Counted from the first letter of the stretch, positions 39,983-49,346 are shown. The stretch is 64,000 bases of DNA from Verrucomicrobiota bacterium (GCA_030835305.1 JAURPJ010000095.1:1-64000), one strand, 5' to 3'. The notes: generated from the sequence alone by a model not told the origin. Made by a program: numbers and translations.

Positions 39983-41200
39983 ATGGCTCAACTGATTCGT
40001 ATTATCCTCCCTCTCGCTGTCCTGGCGGCAGGGTTTTTTGCGTTCCAACAACTGGCCGACGAGAACAAGAAGCCACCCCCCCGCCGCGCAGAAAGGAGAC
40101 TCATCGAAGCCAAGGCCACGATCCTCCAGCGAACCGACTACCAGGTCATCCTCCAGTCTCAGGGCCTCGTCCAACCCCACAACCAGACCTCCCTGACTCC
40201 CCGGGTCAGCGGCCAGGTGCGCGAAATCTCGCCAAACTTCGAGAGTGGATCATTTTTCAAAAAAGGGGAAACTCTTCTCGAAATCGACCCCACAGACTTC
40301 CAAACCGCCAAGACGGCCGCTCTGGCCCGTCTGGCCCGGGCGGAAGCCAGCCTCGCCCAGGAAGAGGCCCGGGCAAAGCAGGCCCTCCTCGATTGGAATG
40401 ATCTAGGCTACACCGAGCCCCCGACAGACCTCGTCCTTCGAAAACCTCAACTCAAGGAGTCCAGAGCCAACGTCAAGGCCGCCCAAGCAGATCTCGATGA
40501 CTCCGTCCGCAATCTTGAACGGACCAAAGTTGTCGCACCCTATGCCGGCAGGGTGAGGAAGCGAATGGTCGGGCTGGGCCAGTCCGTGAGCTCAGGGACT
40601 GTTCTTGGTGAAATTTTTTCCACCGACTTTGCTGAAGTTCGCCTATCCCTGTCGGCGCGGGAACTGAAGCACGTGACACTCCCGAATAATCCCGAAGACC
40701 CTCCGGTCGACGTCACTTTGGTCGATGCACTCACCGAAAATTCAGGCCAGACCTGGGAGGGTCAAATCGTTCGCACCGAAGGTATTCTCGACGAGGGATC
40801 CCGGAAACTCTTCGTCATCGCCCGGGTGGATGACCCTTTTGGCTTGATGCAACCCAAGGGCAAAATCAAGCCGAACCCCCTCCGGATTGGACAACCGGTG
40901 AGAGCAATCCTCGTGGGAGCCACCATTCAAAATGTCTTCGTTATACCTCGCGAAACCCTGCGTCGGCCCAACGAAATCCTCACAATTCATCCGACGGAAT
41001 TCACCCTCAAACGGCAGAAAATCACTCCAATCTGGACCGACCCTGAGAATCTGGTCGTCACCGAAGACCTCATCGAAGATTGGCGTCTGGTCACCAACCG
41101 ACTGGCGACCGCTCCCGAGGGAGCAAAAGTAAAGATTGTTGAGCCTGACGAAGGACCCAAAGCCGCCCTCAAAAAGATGGATTCGGAGCCAGCTGCTTAA
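39983..41200 (+). CDS. Periplasmic adaptor (HlyD/MFP) of RND efflux type
   Basis: QGLVQPHNQTSLTPRVSGQVREI..FKKGETLLEIDPTDF, coiled-coil hairpin, ERTKVVAPYAGRVRKRMVGLGQSVSSG. Confidence 0.88.
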   Translation: MAQLIRIILPLAVLAAGFFAFQQLADENKKPPPRRAERRLIEAKATILQRTDYQVILQSQGLVQPHNQTSLTPRVSGQVREISPNFESGSFFKKGETLLEIDPTDFQTAKTAALARLARAEASLAQEEARAKQALLDWNDLGYTEPPTDLVLRKPQLKESRANVKAAQADLDDSVRNLERTKVVAPYAGRVRKRMVGLGQSVSSGTVLGEIFSTDFAEVRLSLSARELKHVTLPNNPEDPPVDVTLVDALTENSGQTWEGQIVRTEGILDEGSRKLFVIARVDDPFGLMQPKGKIKPNPLRIGQPVRAILVGATIQNVFVIPRETLRRPNEILTIHPTEFTLKRQKITPIWTDPENLVVTEDLIEDWRLVTNRLATAPEGAKVKIVEPDEGPKAALKKMDSEPAA

Positions 41201-41248
41201 GAGAAGCTTGATCACGGGGGGCCTGATGAACATCTTTCTTCCTCGTCC

Positions 41249-41848
41249 ATGACCTTTGATCTCGAAGCAATTCCTCCTGCCGATCGCTATCGCATTCTTG
41301 CCTCCCTCGTCACGCCTCGCCCGATTGCATGGGTCACGACGCAGGATCACGAAGGAAACCTCAACGCCGCCCCCTATTCCTTCTTCAATGTTTTTGGCTC
41401 AAACCCACCGCTTGTCGCTTTTGCACCCGGTAATAAGAACAGCCGAACCCCCAAGGATACTGCGCGAAACATCCGCGAGACCCGGGAATTCGTGATCCAT
41501 ATGGTGGACGAACCGCTTGGTGAAGTCATGGTCGCGACTTCTGCGCCACTTCCACATGGCGAGAGCGAAGTCGACCTCCACAATCTCCCCACTCTCCCTT
41601 CCCAAAAAATTTTGGTTCCACGAATCGCTGATGCTCCGGTCGCACTGGAATGCAACGAACATTCTACGATTGAAATCGGAAAAAATAGACTCGTGGTTGG
41701 CATTGTCCGTTTCATTCACGTTCGTGAAGGCCTCATGGACGAAAAAGGCTACCTCCAGCCCGGCCAATATCATCCTTTAGCCCGAATGGCTTCTCCCGAC
41801 TGGTATTCCCGCACCAGCGATCAATTTGAAATCCCCCGCCCCGACTAA
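41249..41848 (+). CDS. Flavin reductase-like (FMN-binding split barrel) protein
   Basis: ILASLVTPRPIAWVTTQDHEGNLNAAPYSFFNVFGSNPPLVAFAPG signature. Confidence 0.9.
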   Translation: MTFDLEAIPPADRYRILASLVTPRPIAWVTTQDHEGNLNAAPYSFFNVFGSNPPLVAFAPGNKNSRTPKDTARNIRETREFVIHMVDEPLGEVMVATSAPLPHGESEVDLHNLPTLPSQKILVPRIADAPVALECNEHSTIEIGKNRLVVGIVRFIHVREGLMDEKGYLQPGQYHPLARMASPDWYSRTSDQFEIPRPD

Positions 41849-41872
41849 AGTATCAAAATTTCAAATCCTGCC

Positions 41873-42613
41873 ATGCTTCTGTCCTACGACACTCTCGGGC
41901 CAAACTCAGCTGAACCTCTTGTCTTCCTGCACGGCCTCGGCGCTGGAAAAATCAAGACGACTGCCATACTTCCAGACCTGGAAAACCTCCACCTCATTGC
42001 TCCCGACATGCCGGGCCACGGGGATTCCATGGCCTTCGATCCTGAAACCTTCTCTTTCGATTTCTTCGCTGATCAGGTCATCACGCTCATGGATCATCTG
42101 GGAATAGAAGGTTGCTACCTTGGCGGACTTTCGATGGGTTCCGGAATCACCCTCAATATCGCACTCCGATATCCCGACCGCTTAAAAAAACTCATCCTAC
42201 TCCGCCCTTCGTGGCTCGACTCCAGATGCCCCGCCCATCTCAAGCTCGTTGCCGACGCAGGCGAGATGGTACAGAACGATTTAGAATCGCTCCCTGAATT
42301 CCAAACCCTCCTTGCGACCAACGAACTGGTCGCCAAATCCATCACCGCCGTTTACCAGCGACCTGATAACTCGGTCCTCAGCCGCATGTGGAATTCCCGC
42401 CCTTTTTCATCCATCGAAGACTTGAAAACCGTCACGGCCCCCGCTCTTGTCATGTCCTGCCCGCGAGACGACCTGCACCCCGAATCTGTTGCTTCCGCCA
42501 TTGCCAAGACCCTTCCAAACTCTCAACTTGTCAGCCTTCCCGCCCGCTATCACGAGCCCGAAGCTTATCAAAAATCTCTCAACCAACACATCAACCAATT
42601 CCTTAACTCATGA
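41873..42613 (+). CDS. Alpha/beta hydrolase
   Basis: VFLHGLGAGK, LIAPDMPGHGDS, YLGGLSMGSGITLNIALRYPDRLKKLILLRP. Confidence 0.88.
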   Translation: MLLSYDTLGPNSAEPLVFLHGLGAGKIKTTAILPDLENLHLIAPDMPGHGDSMAFDPETFSFDFFADQVITLMDHLGIEGCYLGGLSMGSGITLNIALRYPDRLKKLILLRPSWLDSRCPAHLKLVADAGEMVQNDLESLPEFQTLLATNELVAKSITAVYQRPDNSVLSRMWNSRPFSSIEDLKTVTAPALVMSCPRDDLHPESVASAIAKTLPNSQLVSLPARYHEPEAYQKSLNQHINQFLNS

Positions 42614-43470
42614 TCACAAAACGTCTCACCACCGAACAGATCCTCGCCAACCTGAAGGCCAAGGTCGACGCCCGCATTCCCATCATGATCTCCTCGGCGG
42701 GATCAGGCCTCGTAGCCAAGCTTCAGGAAGCCGCCGGCACCGATTGCATCAACACATTCTCCGGCGCCCGGCTTCGAGCCAACGGCATGGGAACCATGTC
42801 TATGATGTGGCCCATTCTCGATTCCAACAAGCAGACCCTAGACTACACCCGCGAGGACATCATGCCGGCTCTCGAAGGAAAGGCCTTCGTCTGCGCCTGC
42901 CTGAACGCCAATGATCCCCTCAAGGACATGCGCATGGTACTCCAGCAATGCAAGGATATGGGCGTTCAGTCAGTCTCCAACATCGGGCCATCGGTTTCCT
43001 ATGTCGATCACGACTCCGAGATCTTCAAAGTGATTACCTCCGCCGGAATCACCATCCAAAACGAAATCGACATGCTCATCCTTGCCAAGGAGGAAATGGA
43101 AATGGTCTCCGTCGGGCTCGCCTTCACCGAGGAAGATTCCTACGCGATCTGTGAGCAGGCCAAGCCTCACATTTTCTGCTATCATGCCGGTACTACCAAG
43201 GGCGGCATCAAAGGATACGACAACGGCATGACCATTGAGGAAACCGCCGAGCAGACCGAGAAGGTTTATCAAAAGTGCCGGGAGCTCAGCCCCGACACGA
43301 TTCTCGTCGCGCACGGCGCCGCCATGGAAACCCCGGACGATGCTCAATATATGCTCAACCACACCAGCGGCCACGGTTTCTGGACCGGCTCATCCACCGA
43401 GCGACTCCCCATCGAACGCGCGGTCTCCGCCGCCGCCAACGAGTTCCGGGGGCTAACTTTCGATAAGTAA
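42610..43470 (+). CDS. Phosphoenolpyruvate hydrolase-like TIM-barrel protein
   Basis: PIMISSAGSGLVAKLQEAAGTDCINTFSGARLRANGMGTMSMMWPILDSN and C-terminal HGAAMETPDDAQYMLNHTSGHGFWTGSSTERLPIE. Confidence 0.85.
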   Translation: MITKRLTTEQILANLKAKVDARIPIMISSAGSGLVAKLQEAAGTDCINTFSGARLRANGMGTMSMMWPILDSNKQTLDYTREDIMPALEGKAFVCACLNANDPLKDMRMVLQQCKDMGVQSVSNIGPSVSYVDHDSEIFKVITSAGITIQNEIDMLILAKEEMEMVSVGLAFTEEDSYAICEQAKPHIFCYHAGTTKGGIKGYDNGMTIEETAEQTEKVYQKCRELSPDTILVAHGAAMETPDDAQYMLNHTSGHGFWTGSSTERLPIERAVSAAANEFRGLTFDK

Positions 43471-43514
43471 AAGATTCGAGTTTCAAGTCTGGATCATCCC
43501 TCAAAAAGCGAAGT

Positions 43515-43539
43515 CCGGGGCAACATCCCCGGGTTTTTT
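43515..43539 (+). terminator. Rho-independent terminator
   Basis: CCGGGG-CAACAT-CCCCGG-GTTTTTT. Confidence 0.9.
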
Positions 43540-43590
43540 GCGCTAAAAATCTCCTCCACGACAAATTCTCCATGCGCTAGGGTCGATCCT

Positions 43591-44841
43591 GTGAATCTTC
43601 CAATCCTTGCCGCCACGCCCTTGCTGGCTTTGCTTCCGGCCCCTCTTTCCGCCGACAACACACACACACCGGCCCCGGCATTTGAATCTTCCCATCCCTG
43701 GATCACAAATCTCGACCTGGCCCTTGAGCAATCCCGCAAAACCAGCAAACCCATCCTCGCAGAATTCCGGTGAGAGACCTGAGCGGATTGCCGCGAATTT
43801 GAGGCACGGTTCGTGTCCACCCCACAAAACGGTCCACTCGGGAAACTACAGGAGAAGTATATCCGCCTCCGCATCACCAACATGGCTGAAGTTGATATCG
43901 GAGTCTTCGAAATGGATTTCAATACCACTTTCGGACTCTTTGTCCTTAACCACCGCAAGCAAGTCTACCTCCGCTATGGAGCCCGCAATGACGGCGGGGC
44001 CGAAACCTTCCTGTCCATCCCCAGTGTCGCCATCGCCTTGCAGCGGGGGCTCATTCTTCATGAGCGATGGAAGGCCGGAAGCTTCACCCCGCTACCGGCC
44101 GGAAAATCCAGGATGTCTCAAACCTTTCCGAACGTCCTGAAAACCGTGCGGGAAAACAAGTGCGTGCACTGCCATCAGGTGGCCGAGGGACAAGCCGTGG
44201 AAATCTTTGCCCTCGCTGATTTTGACAAAAAAACGTCGCCCTGGATCTTTCCAGACCCGGCAAAACTCGGCCTAAAACTGAAAGTGGATGATCCCATCGT
44301 CGTCGAGCACTCGACCGGTGCCGCCGCCAAGTCCGGAATCAAAAACGGAGAGGAAATCTTAAAAGTCGATGGCAAGACCGTCAGCACCTTCGCCGACATT
44401 CAATACGTCCTCCACCACCTTCCCCGTGATCGCAAGGAACTAACCCTGACCACCAATCAAGGCCCGCGAAAAATCGCCCTCTCCTCCCACTGGCGCGTCA
44501 CCGACCTCAATCGGCGCTCCATTGGCCACAAGATGGAACCATTCCCCGGTTTCTGGGGAAAGCCACTCACGATCGGTGAGAAGAAAAAATTGGGTCTTCC
44601 TACCGAAAGCTTTGCCACCCGCGCAACCAAATTCTGGGTTATCACCCCGGGCAAGCAAGCCGGCATGAGAGAGGGCGACGTCGTCATCGCTGTCGATGGA
44701 GTCAGCTCCAGCCCCCTTGCCGTAAACGCCCAGGTCTATATTCGCCTCAACTACGAGACAGGAGACGAGATCACCGTCAAATTCCTCCGAGAGGGAAAGA
44801 CCGGGGAAGCAACGTATACGCTCAAAGCAAAACCGTGGTAG
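43591..44841 (+). CDS. Candidate selenoprotein: secreted thioredoxin-like UxxU + CxxCH + PDZ protein with two in-frame UGA codons (43771-43773 and 43780-43782)
   Basis: Single frame from GTG 43591 to TAG 44841; only internal stops are two TGAs in ILAEFR(TGA)ET(TGA)ADCREFEARF. Signal peptide at N-terminus, CVHCH haem-like motif, PDZ-like C-terminal segments (GIKNGEEILKVDGKTVSTFADIQYVL; GMREGDVVIAVDGVSSSPL). Confidence 0.72.
43800..43819 (+). promoter_or_regulatory. Candidate bacterial SECIS stem-loop
   Basis: T-G-(A bulge)-GGCACG / GTT loop / CGTGTC-C-A: 8 bp with one bulged A and a G-first apical loop; loop begins 26 nt after the second UGA and 35 nt after the first. Confidence 0.55.
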
Positions 44842-44866
44842 ACTTGTCCCACTCCCCCTCAAAACC

Positions 44867-45343
44867 ATGACCCGCTCCCTACCTTTTAAAATTCTCCTTT
44901 GCGCAATCACCACGCTACTACTGGGGGGGCTCGGGGGCTGGTTGACCGGCGGTTCCAACCCCAATTGGTATGCCACCCTAAAACACCCCCCTGGAAAGCC
45001 CTCAAACTGGCTTTTCGGCCCGGTCTGGACCGTCCTCTACCTCATGATTGGCACCAGTGCTGCCCTAATCTGGCATCACCATCCCAAACAGGTTGGCAGG
45101 ACCCGCTCCACTTTCTGCTTCAGTCTGCAGTTGATCCTCAACCTTTGCTGGACTCCGGCTTTCTTCGGAGCCCATCAAATCGAGCTCGCCCTCGTGATCA
45201 TCATCCTAATGTGGCTCGCCATTTTTATGACCATTCGGGAATTTGGACATTTCTCCAAACCGGCGGCCTTCCTCCTTGTTCCCTATCTTCTGTGGGTCTC
45301 CTATGCGACCTATTTGAATGCCAGCTACGCTTGCTTAAACTAA
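44867..45343 (+). CDS. TspO/MBR family protein
   Basis: WYATLKHPPGKPSNWLFGPVWTVLYLMIGTSAALIW signature and 5-TM topology. Confidence 0.92.
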   Translation: MTRSLPFKILLCAITTLLLGGLGGWLTGGSNPNWYATLKHPPGKPSNWLFGPVWTVLYLMIGTSAALIWHHHPKQVGRTRSTFCFSLQLILNLCWTPAFFGAHQIELALVIIILMWLAIFMTIREFGHFSKPAAFLLVPYLLWVSYATYLNASYACLN

Positions 45344-45402
45344 TCAGGCCACCGGGAATAAATCCGCCTTCCATCAGTCACGATTTTTCGTTATCGTTGG
45401 AG

Positions 45403-47562
45403 ATGAGGATTTTTCTGCTCTGCCTGTTACTCCCTTCTTTTCTCGCTGCAAGACCGAATATCATCATCATTATGGCCGATGATATGGGCTACTCCGACAT
45501 CGGTTGTTATGGCGGCGAAATCAAAACTCCCAATCTCGATGCTCTTGCCGCCAATGGCCTCCGCTTCACCCAGTTTTACAACACCGCCCGCTGCTGTCCC
45601 ACCCGTGCCTCCCTTCTGACCGGGCTTTACGCCCACCAAGCCGGTATTGGACACATGACCGGCAACTACGGAATCCCCCAGTATCAGGGCTTTCTGAACA
45701 AAGAATGCCTTACCATAGCGGAGGCTCTCAAGCCCGCCGGCTATCGCACCTACATGGCCGGAAAATGGCACGTCACTCCCAAAATCTCAGCCAACGACCC
45801 CAAGGACAACTGGCCCCGCCAACGCGGTTTCGATAAGTTTTTTGGAACAATCCACGGAGCCGGATCATTCTTCGACCCAAATTCACTCACCCGCGACAAC
45901 ACGCAGATCACTCCCGAAAACGACCCCGAATACAGGCCCGATGGGACCTGGTATTACACCGACGCCATCTCGGACAACACCGTCAAGTATCTCAACTCCC
46001 ATTTCAAGGAACACCCGGACAAACCATTTTTCCACTACGTCGCCTACACTGCCGCCCATTGGCCCATGCACGCTCTCCCCGAGGACATCGTGAAATACGA
46101 GGGGAGATATGACAGTGGCTACGCCCCGGTTTATGAAGCGCGCCTCAAAAAGATGAAGCAACTCGGCCTTATCGATTCCAAATGGAAAATTCCCGGACCA
46201 CTCGGCAATTGGTCCAAGGTCGAGCTGAAGGAATGGGAATCCGCATGCATGGAAGTTTACGCGGCCATGGTCGATAACATGGATCAGGGTATCGGACGCA
46301 TTGTCCAAACCCTCAAGGATCACGATCAACTCGACAACACCCTCATTTTTTACCTTCAGGACAACGGTGGCTGCGCCGAAGGCTTTGGTCGTGGAAAAGT
46401 TGTCGGCCCGCTCGAACGCCCCGCCAAGCCTACCCTCAAACCCATGGGCAGGGACGAACTCCAAACCAACATGGTCCCCACCCAATCACGCGACGGCTTC
46501 CCGCTTCGCCGGGGCAAAGGAGTCATGCCCGGCTTCCCCGAGACTGAAATCGGATACGGAGAAAATTGGGCCAACGTCTCCAACACCCCCTTCCGAGAAT
46601 ACAAGCACTGGGTCCACGAAGGCGGCATCTCTTCCCCGCTCATCGCCCACTGGCCGAAAGGAATTAAGGCCCCCATGATCCTCTCCGCGAGCCCGACCCT
46701 CAACCCCTATTCCCGCAACTCCGACGAACCAGTCCACTTGATCGACCTTATGTCAACCTGTCTCGACCTCGCCAAGGCCACCTACCCGAAAGACAAGATC
46801 CCCGTGGAAGGAGCCTCCCTCGTTCCCATTCTCAAAGGCGAGCGACTCAAACGCGGCAAGCCGATCTTCTTCGAGCATGAAGGAAACCGTGCCGTCCGGG
46901 ATGGGGACTGGAAGCTCGTCGCCAAGGGAGTCAATGGGAATTGGGAACTTTATAACATTCCTGCGGACCGCACCGAGATGAATAACCTCGCTGAAAAGCA
47001 TCCAGATATCGTCAAAAAAATGGCCTCCCAATACAAGCAATGGGCCAAGGAGCGTGGAATCGTCCCCTTTGGTTCCTGGAACAAAAACAAGAAGGCCAAA
47101 GCCTCCCCGAAGAAGGTGTTTCACCTGAAACCTGGAGATCAGTTCACCCGGGAATCCTCTCCCGATATTGCCAATCGTCCCTTCACGGTTTCCGCGGTTC
47201 TTGAGAAACTTCCCGCCACCGGAGTCATTGTCGCCCAAGGCGGTTCCAGCCATGGTTGGTCTTTTTACCTCAGGGACAACCAGATTCACTTCATCGTTCG
47301 GCAGGGGGGACACACGATCTCCGTCTCCACCCCCGTTCCCGGGAATTCTACGGGAGCTCTCGAAGCCCGGGTTGGCAAAAAAGGCATTATTCTGCGCGCC
47401 GATAACAAACGCCTCTGCATGAAAGAGGGCAACGCTCTCCTCACCGGGCATCCAATTGACGTCCTGGAAATAGGTCAAGACACAGGTGGACTCGTCGGTG
47501 ACTACGAGAACGACTTCAAACTCTCTGTTCCCCTGAAATCTGCGACAATCAGTTTCAATTAG
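45403..47562 (+). CDS. Secreted sulfatase (arylsulfatase family)
   Basis: Signal peptide, PNIIIIMADDMGYSDIGCYGGEIKTPNLD, formylglycine motif CCPTRASLLTG, extended C-terminal beta-rich region; start at ATG 45403. Confidence 0.92.
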   Translation: MRIFLLCLLLPSFLAARPNIIIIMADDMGYSDIGCYGGEIKTPNLDALAANGLRFTQFYNTARCCPTRASLLTGLYAHQAGIGHMTGNYGIPQYQGFLNKECLTIAEALKPAGYRTYMAGKWHVTPKISANDPKDNWPRQRGFDKFFGTIHGAGSFFDPNSLTRDNTQITPENDPEYRPDGTWYYTDAISDNTVKYLNSHFKEHPDKPFFHYVAYTAAHWPMHALPEDIVKYEGRYDSGYAPVYEARLKKMKQLGLIDSKWKIPGPLGNWSKVELKEWESACMEVYAAMVDNMDQGIGRIVQTLKDHDQLDNTLIFYLQDNGGCAEGFGRGKVVGPLERPAKPTLKPMGRDELQTNMVPTQSRDGFPLRRGKGVMPGFPETEIGYGENWANVSNTPFREYKHWVHEGGISSPLIAHWPKGIKAPMILSASPTLNPYSRNSDEPVHLIDLMSTCLDLAKATYPKDKIPVEGASLVPILKGERLKRGKPIFFEHEGNRAVRDGDWKLVAKGVNGNWELYNIPADRTEMNNLAEKHPDIVKKMASQYKQWAKERGIVPFGSWNKNKKAKASPKKVFHLKPGDQFTRESSPDIANRPFTVSAVLEKLPATGVIVAQGGSSHGWSFYLRDNQIHFIVRQGGHTISVSTPVPGNSTGALEARVGKKGIILRADNKRLCMKEGNALLTGHPIDVLEIGQDTGGLVGDYENDFKLSVPLKSATISFN

Positions 47563-47599
47563 TTGGCACCTGCGCTCATTTCGATACCGACCAATACTG

Positions 47600-47755
47600 C
47601 TATCGCAATCTGGGATCTCGATCAGTTTCCTCGCGCTCTTGCTCGTTAGCGGACCAAATCTCCACCCGAACATTCGGGCCAAGTTGATAGCCCAGCTCCC
47701 TCGCTTGTGGGTCTGACAAATCCACCAACCCGACCTCCCCATCCAGCTCACTCAA
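47600..47755 (-). CDS. Possible short ORF (TTG start) downstream of 47768 gene
   Basis: LSELDGEVGLVDLSDPQARELGYQLGPNVRVEIWSANEQEREETDRDPRLR; coding-like composition, same frame as upstream gene after TAA and TAG. Confidence 0.3.
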   Translation of the reverse strand: MSELDGEVGLVDLSDPQARELGYQLGPNVRVEIWSANEQEREETDRDPRLR

Positions 47756-47767
47756 ATCCTAGGGGTA

Positions 47768-48493
47768 TTACCCTATTTTCATCCTCGCCTTCTCCAAAGC
47801 CAGAGCAATCAAAGCGATCCGCTTTGCCGTCTCTTTTTTGAGACTCGCCCTTGCCGCGAGCAATTTCATCTCAAGAAGATAGTACCAGTAGTAAATTGGG
47901 GACAAGGTAGAACTCTCGAAACGCTGGTGGAATTGCGTGCGGTATTTCTCAAGGCCAGCCCCAGAATCAACCAGGGGAATTAAATCGACGAAGAACTCTA
48001 TCGTAAAAGCCCTGCGGCGATCATCCCAACCCTCGGAGCTAAAATACACCAGCCACTCTAAGCCCAGTTTAGGAATTGCTTTGAGATCGCCATCCACCTC
48101 CCACCTCAAAGGAAGAATCTTTTCGGCAGTCTCCTCACAAATCTCCCGATACATCTGAAGCAACCGATTCAAAGCTTCCCCAAAAGAAGCATCCTCAAGC
48201 TGAATCGCAGGGTGGTGAAAATTTTTAAGATCACCGACCTCATACGTCTTGTTTACAACCAACTCTGACACCCTTCTTTTTGATCGCATGCGAGTTGCCG
48301 CCACAGAAACTTCCTCTTGGCCTCGCATTCCAAATCGGGAAGACCAGGAAACCTCACTTTCCAAATTTTGCCCCGTCAAACTCTTCGGACCAGAACAAAT
48401 CACCAGCAATAAAAGCAGGATGCCCCCCGCAATCATCGTTAGTCTCTTTCCAGTCGGAAATTTTACATTCGAAGATATCGTCGATCCACCCAA
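47768..48493 (-). CDS. Hypothetical protein with N-terminal TM (241 aa)
   Basis: LTMIAGGILLLLLVICSGP anchor; intact ORF. Confidence 0.6.
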   Translation of the reverse strand: MGGSTISSNVKFPTGKRLTMIAGGILLLLLVICSGPKSLTGQNLESEVSWSSRFGMRGQEEVSVAATRMRSKRRVSELVVNKTYEVGDLKNFHHPAIQLEDASFGEALNRLLQMYREICEETAEKILPLRWEVDGDLKAIPKLGLEWLVYFSSEGWDDRRRAFTIEFFVDLIPLVDSGAGLEKYRTQFHQRFESSTLSPIYYWYYLLEMKLLAARASLKKETAKRIALIALALEKARMKIG

Positions 48494-48542
48494 TCGTCTC
48501 TAGCTTAAAAGAGGATCCCGCGTATCAGGATCATCGGGAGTT

Positions 48543-49346
48543 TTACTTTAACGGTGGAATCCCAAGTTGCTCAGGCAGGGCTGTCCGGGGGCGCCAAGTG
48601 AGAATCTCAGGATCGCCATTGGTCACCAGAACCGTGTGCTCAAAGTGGCTTGATGGGCGGCGATCGGAAGTCGAAACAGTCCAGCCATCATCCAACCAAT
48701 CGACCGTCCCAACTCCGGCATTGATCATCGGCTCAATTGCCAAAATCATTCCCGCTTTTAAAACCGGCGACTTACCACCCGGGTGGTAATTGGGAACCTG
48801 TGGTTCCTCATGCAGCTGGCGGCCAACGCCGTGCCCGACCAGATCCTTCACCACGGTAAAACCAAATTTGGTCACGTAGTCTTCCACGGACGCACAGAGC
48901 TTGTAAAGCGGAGCCCCCGCCCGGGCGTAGGAAATGGCTACAAAAAGGGACTCTTCGGTCACGGCAAGAAGACGTTTCTGCTCACCATTGATTTTCCCAA
49001 CCGGCACGGTGAGCGCGTTGTCACCAATCCAACCCTGCCGCTTTATTCCAACATCAAGCTTCACAAGATCACCGTCCTGAATGACCCGGTCTCCACCGAT
49101 GCCATGCACCACCTCCTCATTCATCGAAATACAGGTGTAGCCCGGGAAATCACGATACTTGTGGAAAGCACTCTTCACCTTATGCTCGTCCATGAGTGAT
49201 AAGGCATAATTATCAACCTCACGGGTTGTCTTTCCCGCTTGAATAAACGCAGCAGTCCGTTGCAAGACATCACTGGCTACCTTCCCAGCCTCCCGCATCA
49301 TTTCGATCTCCTGCTTGGTCTTAATCGGAATCTTGGAACGCTTGGC
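48543..49346 (-). CDS. map: Type I methionine aminopeptidase
   Basis: MAKRSKIPIKTKQEIEMMREAGKVAS, NEEVVHGI, DVGIKRQGWIGDNALTVPVG, GHGVGRQLHEEPQVPNY, MILAIEPMI. Confidence 0.93.
   Translation of the reverse strand, partial: AKRSKIPIKTKQEIEMMREAGKVASDVLQRTAAFIQAGKTTREVDNYALSLMDEHKVKSAFHKYRDFPGYTCISMNEEVVHGIGGDRVIQDGDLVKLDVGIKRQGWIGDNALTVPVGKINGEQKRLLAVTEESLFVAISYARAGAPLYKLCASVEDYVTKFGFTVVKDLVGHGVGRQLHEEPQVPNYHPGGKSPVLKAGMILAIEPMINAGVGTVDWLDDGWTVSTSDRRPSSHFEHTVLVTNGDPEILTWRPRTALPEQLGIPPLK

Noticed and set aside
43591-43773. Treating 43591-43773 (60 aa) and 43813-44841 (342 aa) as two independent genes
   Set aside because: Same frame, no start codon or ribosome-binding context at 43813, the N-terminal piece ends within a thioredoxin-like motif, and the only interruptions are two TGAs at the expected Cys positions.
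43771-43782. Genome-wide TGA reassignment (e.g. to Trp or Gly) as explanation
   Set aside because: Other intact genes in the window terminate with TGA (e.g. 5748-5750, 42611-42613).
46753-47751. 332-aa minus-strand ORF antisense to the sulfatase
   Set aside because: Mirror of a strongly coding plus-strand gene; low-complexity antisense translation and no recognisable motif.
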